Origin: an uncultured Clostridia bacterium | GTDB taxonomy: Bacteria; Bacillota; Clostridia; Oscillospirales; Butyricicoccaceae | DNA length: 8,457 bases | Assembly (NCBI GenBank): GCA_947856675.1 | Contig: CANUCM010000148.1 | Coordinates: 1-8,457 of the forward strand | Direction of reading: 5' to 3' | Part shown: in pieces, positions 5,766 through 8,457 of the stretch | How positions within the stretch are numbered: the stretch's first letter is position 1 | Layout: each line of letters opens with the position of its first letter | Position numbers and translations under genes: made by a program | Notes under the pieces: generated by a model | What the model saw: only the letters and a program-made list of their open reading frames with translations | Databases searched by the model: none | What the model was told of the DNA's origin: nothing

Positions 5766-5968
5766 TGTACTGGACTTGCCCCTATTGCGGGGCAAACCTT
5801 GACCCCGGTGAACGTTGCGACTGCCGCGACCCGCCCACAGAGGGCACGACAGCAGTAGACAAAACGGAAAGCCGCCCCGGACGCAGCAACATCCAGGACG
5901 GCCAGGCGGTAAAAAGACCACATATTACCGCCTCCAGTATACCAGAATTGGAGGAAAAAGACAAATGA
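5765..5968 (+). CDS. Small zinc-ribbon protein
   Basis: A 67-residue protein that begins MYWTCPYCGANLDPGERCDC. The knuckle CPYC (5-8) with CDC (18-20) is a typical half zinc ribbon, and the rest is hydrophilic and low in structure. The ATG overlaps the preceding stop as TGATG, so translation is probably coupled; the nearest GGAGG is about 15 bases upstream. Zinc-ribbon proteins of this size are frequent in phage early regions of Clostridia, but no specific role is known to me. Confidence 0.75.
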   Translation: MYWTCPYCGANLDPGERCDCRDPPTEGTTAVDKTESRPGRSNIQDGQAVKRPHITASSIPELEEKDK

Positions 5969-6129
5969 ATAAATCCGAGTTCGACAGCACCGAGTATCTG
6001 CGCCGCCAGATTGGCGACATTCTGAACCGAAACACTGACCCCCATTTCCTGCGTCTGGCCCTGACGAAACTTGCCGTGCTGGAACAGGTCTATTGGGAAC
6101 AGCGCCAGAAAGGGGGCGATGCGGAATGA
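5965..6129 (+). CDS. 54-residue protein of unknown function
   Basis: It starts at ATG 5965, overlapping the previous stop as ATGA, with GGAGG eleven bases upstream. The protein (MNKSEFDSTEYLRRQIGDIL..., ending EQRQKGGDAE) is predicted to be mostly helical and contains no cysteine. It overlaps the next gene by four bases. No family is recognised. Good ribosome site and coupling on both sides make it a real gene. Confidence 0.72.
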   Translation: MNKSEFDSTEYLRRQIGDILNRNTDPHFLRLALTKLAVLEQVYWEQRQKGGDAE

Positions 6130-6512
6130 ACCATACCACGGAAGCCCCTGCCTGCGTCGAAATTCCCTGCTTTCTGAACGCCGACTTTGCCAAGACGTAC
6201 ACCGGTAAACCTTTGCCTTCCTGCGGCCTTATGACCGGCGACCTGGTTTGCCTGCGCGCCGCCAGCCGGGCAGCAGATGGAAGCCTTGTCGCCGTACAGG
6301 ATGGAGGTGATGCCCTGCTGGGCCGCTTGTTCCATATCAAAGAAGGTTTTGCGCTGGTGCCGCTGGACGCGGATTGTCCGGCCCGCATTTTTGCAGAGGG
6401 CAAAGACGATCTGCCCCATGTTGTCGGTGAGGTCACAGGCTGGATACATAGCGTGCCGCATAAAGAACCCGACCAGGAAGGAGGTGCCGGCCATGCTGCT
6501 GACGAAGTTTAA
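6126..6512 (+). CDS. S24/LexA-like domain protein lacking the catalytic dyad
   Basis: A 128-residue protein starting at ATG 6126, with AAGGGGG about nine bases upstream. Residues ~24-110 follow the order of an S24 peptidase/LexA C-terminal domain: MTGDLVCLRAA (36-46), DGSLVAVQDGGDALLGRLF (51-69), FALVPLDADCP (75-85) and VVGEVTGWIHSV (99-110). At the position of the catalytic Ser in the GDSM motif the sequence reads GKPL (27-30), and the Lys expected in the LLxRL strand is Gly66. It should therefore be unable to self-cleave. The family match is by pattern only. A structural or dimerisation role, or regulation of the separate XRE repressor that lacks this domain, is speculation. Confidence 0.6.
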   Translation: MNHTTEAPACVEIPCFLNADFAKTYTGKPLPSCGLMTGDLVCLRAASRAADGSLVAVQDGGDALLGRLFHIKEGFALVPLDADCPARIFAEGKDDLPHVVGEVTGWIHSVPHKEPDQEGGAGHAADEV

Positions 6513-6735
6513 GGGCAGGCAGGTGCATTTTTACCCGATGGACGGCTGCGAGTTCTATGTGGTTCGGGGCAGCCGCTACGCCGCGGCCATGTGCTGGAAT
6601 GCGCGGTCAACAGCTGTCGCCGTTCTTGTCCCGCCGGGCATGAGCTACAAACAGGGGGCCATGCGGGCCGCCGCTGCGCTGAAAAGGAGGGAGTTTCTCA
6701 TCATTGAAGATCAAGATTACATACACAGCCGCTGA
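6493..6735 (+). CDS. 80-residue protein of unknown function
   Basis: The ATG at 6493 follows a strong AAGGAGG (6478-6484) with eight bases between, and overlaps the S24-like gene by 20 bases. The protein (MLLTKFKGRQVHFYPMDGCE...) has a beta-rich N-terminal half and two cysteines (19, 34), and ends in a basic-then-acidic tail. No known domain is visible. It overlaps the following gene by 32 bases, the longest overlap in this chain. Confidence 0.72.
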   Translation: MLLTKFKGRQVHFYPMDGCEFYVVRGSRYAAAMCWNARSTAVAVLVPPGMSYKQGAMRAAAALKRREFLIIEDQDYIHSR

Positions 6736-6892
6736 AACTGAAACCATGAAAAAGGCAAAGGCTCAACTGTTGAAACTACTGCCGCTGGCAAAGGTTCACG
6801 ACAGCAAGGCCCCCAGCGGTATCGAAGTTTGTTACATCCAGCAGAAGGCCAAAATGTTACATCCAGCAGAAGGCCAAAAACACTTGAAGTAG
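6704..6892 (+). CDS. Small conserved-looking phage ORF with duplicated 3' end
   Basis: A 62-residue protein (KIKITYTAAETETMKKAKAQ..., then LLKLLPLAKVHDS) starting at TTG 6704 after AGGAGGGAG (6685-6693). The first 50 residues have ordinary composition. Its end falls in a 25-bp tandem duplication (6830-6879). Because 25 is not a multiple of three, the second copy is read in another frame: the first gives CYIQQKAK, the second MLHPAEGQ. With one copy the protein would end CYIQQKAKNT at a TGA. The reading frame stays open by chance for ten more codons. The TTG start is the weakest part of the call. The final TTG AAG codons double as the -35 box of the late promoter. Confidence 0.62.
   Translation: MKIKITYTAAETETMKKAKAQLLKLLPLAKVHDSKAPSGIEVCYIQQKAKMLHPAEGQKHLK
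6830..6879 (+). repeat. Perfect 25-bp tandem duplication
   Basis: Positions 6830-6854 and 6855-6879 are identical and adjacent (each begins TGTTACATCCAGC and ends GGCCAAAA). Only two copies are present, with no spacer, which points to replication slippage rather than CRISPR or iterons. Confidence 0.95.
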
Positions 6893-6912
6893 CGTCCATT
6901 CTGTGCTATAAT
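6884..6912 (+). promoter_or_regulatory. Promoter of the scaffold-capsid operon
   Basis: TTGAAG (6884-6889) and a perfect TATAAT (6907-6912) are 17 bases apart. Transcription would start near 6919 and read into the leader and structural genes. The boxes are sigma-A-like, so the phage sigma-like protein need not be required here. Confidence 0.8.
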
Positions 6913-6918
6913 AAGTTT

Positions 6919-7082
6919 AATACAGAGTACCGCCGCAGGGTAGGCCGCACAGGCGCAGGGAAACAGTTTGAACGCTGTTCCTTGCGCTTTTTCTTTTCTC
7001 TCCTTTCAAGCAAAAGGACAGGTTCAAACGGCTGTGTTACTTCACCCACCGGCGGGGATTAGCCGGAGAAAGGAATTCTGCC
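6919..7082 (+). ncRNA. Structured 5' leader of the capsid operon, possible attenuator or small RNA
   Basis: About 160 bases separate the predicted transcript start from the scaffold ATG and hold no gene. They contain an intrinsic terminator (6953-6997), a second possible hairpin ACAG/CTGT (7018-7021 with 7032-7035) and a third CCGGC/GCCGG (7049-7053 with 7062-7066) just before the ribosome site. The loop of the terminator, with its closing base (GTTTGAAC, 6966-6973), is exactly complementary to GTTCAAAC (7022-7029) in the loop of the second hairpin. A ~75-nt terminated RNA would be the default product unless termination is overcome. I do not recognise a known riboswitch. Confidence 0.5.
6953..6997 (+). 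terminator. Intrinsic terminator inside the capsid leader
   Basis: GCGCAGGGAAACAG (6953-6966) pairs with CTGTTCCTTGCGC (6975-6987), with one G-U pair, one bulged A and an eight-base loop, followed by TTTTTCTTTT. It lies about 35 bases beyond the predicted transcript start and 85 before the scaffold gene, so it would stop transcription from the promoter at 6884 as well as readthrough from the early operon. Confidence 0.85.
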
Positions 7083-7556
7083 ATGAACGAACAGAACACC
7101 ACCAACGAGCCGATGAACACCCAGCCTGCCGAGCAGAATACAGAAAACGGCGCTGCGGCCCAGGAGAAGAAATTCACGCAAGCCGATGTTGACCGCATTG
7201 TGAAAGAGCGCTTGCGCCGCCGTGACGAGGCGAAGGAAAAAGCCCAGAATGAACAGTTTGCGGCTATGCAGGCAGAGGTCACCAAGCGCGAAAATAGGCT
7301 TGCTTGCCGGGAGTATCTGCTTGACAAGAGATACCCGGCGGGGCTTCTGGATGTTATCGACACCACCGACCCCAATGAATTTAAGGCAAAGGCGGACAAG
7401 GCTTGCAGCCTGTTCGGAACGCAGCGCAGCTTTACCCCACCATTGCGCAGCACCGAGCCGTCTGATGGATATTTTGACGCCGCCGAACACGGCGCGTTTA
7501 CCAGTGTCCAAAAGCACAAACCTAAGCCTTTCCCGCCTCTTTATGATGAGGAGTGA
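7083..7556 (+). CDS. Phage head scaffold protein
   Basis: A 157-residue protein that probably guides capsid assembly and is absent from the mature head. The start at ATG 7083 is preceded by AGAAAGGA. The N-terminus (1-28) is Asn/Gln/Glu-rich and disordered. Residues ~29-85 form a charged coiled coil starting KKFTQADVDRIVKERLRRRD, the hallmark of the DUF4355-type scaffold group. The C-terminal tail KHKPKPFPPL is basic, as needed for binding coat protein. The capsid gene starts six bases after its stop. Family assignment is by pattern and context. Confidence 0.8.
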   Translation: MNEQNTTNEPMNTQPAEQNTENGAAAQEKKFTQADVDRIVKERLRRRDEAKEKAQNEQFAAMQAEVTKRENRLACREYLLDKRYPAGLLDVIDTTDPNEFKAKADKACSLFGTQRSFTPPLRSTEPSDGYFDAAEHGAFTSVQKHKPKPFPPLYDEE

Positions 7557-7562
7557 CCACAA

Positions 7563-8414
7563 ATGTCGATTGCACTTGTTAAAAAATACGCCCCCTATAC
7601 CGATGAACTGTTTAAGGCGGAAAGCAAGATCAGCTTGCTGACCAACACAGACTTTGACTGGACGGGTGCCCACACCGTGGCCGTCTGGAAGATCGGCACC
7701 GTGCCGATGAACGACTATTCCCGCAACCGCGGCAGTGATTACGATGAGGAAAGCGTCGCCACGCTGTCCAGATACGGCAAGATCATTGACCTGGACGCCC
7801 AGACAGAAGAAATGATGCTGACCAAAGACCGCAGTTTCATTTTCAATGTTGACCGTCTGGACGAGGATGAAACCGCCGGCCAGGTTGCGGCCGCCAGTGC
7901 CCTGGCCCGGGAGCTGAGGGAAGTAGTTGTTCCCGAGGTGGACACCTACGCCTATAACGTCATGGTGACCAAGGCAGGCACCAAAGCCACAGCGGCAGCC
8001 CTGACCAAAGAAAACGTCTATACTTCCATCCTGGCCGGTAGCGAAGCCTTGGACGCCGCCGAGGTTCCCGACACTGAACGCGTCCTTGTTGTTACCCCCG
8101 CCGCGTACACCTTGCTCAAGCAGTCTACCGCGTTCGACAGCACTGATGTAGGCGCAGAAATGAAGCTGAAAGGCGTTGTTGGCATTCTGGACGGCATGGC
8201 CGTTATCAAGGTTCCTGCTTCTCGGCTGCCGGAGAATTTCGGCTTCATGATTGCCCATCCGTCCGCCACTGTCGCGCCTGTCAAGCTTGAGGATTATGGC
8301 ACACACAATGATACACCGCTTTCCAGTGGCACCATTGTGACCGGCCGTATCTGCTATGATGCTTTTGTGCTTGATAACAAAGCCAAGGGAATCTACTACC
8401 ACCCCATCGCGTAA
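7563..8414 (+). CDS. Phage major capsid protein
   Basis: A 283-residue protein, complete, with ATG 7563 nine bases after GAGGAG. The N-terminus (VKKYAPYTDELFKAESKISL, then TNTDFDWTGAHTVAVWKIGT) and the stretches DRSFIFNVDRLDEDET (~95-110), EVVVPEVDTYAYNVM (~143-157) and the C-terminal GRICYDAFVLDNKAKGIYYH are typical of a capsid group in Clostridial siphophages; an HK97-like fold is expected. There is no fused protease. It forms a two-gene unit with the scaffold gene. The role as main shell protein is well supported by neighbour and pattern; the exact family is not checked. Confidence 0.85.
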   Translation: MSIALVKKYAPYTDELFKAESKISLLTNTDFDWTGAHTVAVWKIGTVPMNDYSRNRGSDYDEESVATLSRYGKIIDLDAQTEEMMLTKDRSFIFNVDRLDEDETAGQVAAASALARELREVVVPEVDTYAYNVMVTKAGTKATAAALTKENVYTSILAGSEALDAAEVPDTERVLVVTPAAYTLLKQSTAFDSTDVGAEMKLKGVVGILDGMAVIKVPASRLPENFGFMIAHPSATVAPVKLEDYGTHNDTPLSSGTIVTGRICYDAFVLDNKAKGIYYHPIA

Positions 8415-8457
8415 GGACAGGGGCATATCCCCCTCCCCGGGGGCCTTCCGGACTTCA

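Noticed and set aside
6830..6879. CRISPR-like repeat
   Set aside because: There are only two copies directly abutting with no spacer and no cas genes; tandem duplication explains it.
7059..8426. 455-codon open frame on the minus strand across scaffold and capsid
   Set aside because: It is antisense to two well-supported genes, has low-complexity Gly/Val-rich translation, and no ribosome site or promoter. It is a by-product of GC-rich codon use.
8415..8457. GGGG/CCCC hairpin and start of a further gene after the capsid gene
   Set aside because: GGGG-CATAT-CCCC and a CCCCGGGG run are visible but no T run, ribosome site or start codon can be supported before the window ends.

Overview
The window is dense, GC-rich phage-type DNA, probably from a temperate phage or phage satellite of a GC-rich Gram-positive gut Clostridium relative. 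Faecalibacterium, Gemmiger or Subdoligranulum-like Oscillospiraceae are my best guess. The reasons are strong AGGAGG-type ribosome sites, sigma-A-like promoters, chains of overlapping small genes, and protein styles (DUF3987 replication protein, phage sigma factor, CPYC zinc ribbons) common in such phages. The host assignment is inference.

Layout. (1) 1-1225, rightward: the tail of an unseen gene, a small Cys-rich protein, a 36-residue ORF and a sigma-70-family protein, all tightly overlapped. (2) 1195-1476, no gene: a bidirectional terminator, a 27-nt match to the 3' end of a tRNA-Ala-like or tmRNA gene (minus strand), several GTGTTG-type repeats on both sides of it, and a second terminator. 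I read this as a phage attachment site. (3) 1477-3061, leftward: tyrosine integrase and an XRE repressor, separated by an inverted array of 9-bp repeats. (4) 3062-3195: divergent promoters with a palindromic operator, i.e. the lysogeny switch. (5) 3196-5465, rightward: two small HTH proteins and a DUF3987 replication ATPase. (6) 5466-5576: an AT-rich array of TTGATT/AATCAA hexamers that could be a replication origin. (7) 5577-6892: six small overlapping genes: a paralogue of the Cys-rich protein in part 1, a zinc ribbon, a 54-residue protein, an S24/LexA-like protein without catalytic residues, and two unknowns, the last carrying an out-of-frame 25-bp duplication. (8) 6884-7082: a strong promoter followed by a structured leader with an intrinsic terminator and loop-loop complementarity. 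(9) 7083-8414: phage scaffold and major capsid protein.

How it fits together. The integrase acts at the adjacent att site. The repressor and Cro-like protein compete at the 3152-3175 operator to choose lysogeny or the rightward early operon. DUF3987 and the AT-rich repeats probably drive replication. The capsid genes have their own promoter and a leader that may be attenuated. Two things stand out. The scaffold and capsid genes follow the early operon with no terminase or portal gene between. Phage-like genes lie on both sides of the att site, which suggests a circular or excised form, a tandem array, or a satellite rather than a simple chromosome-prophage junction.
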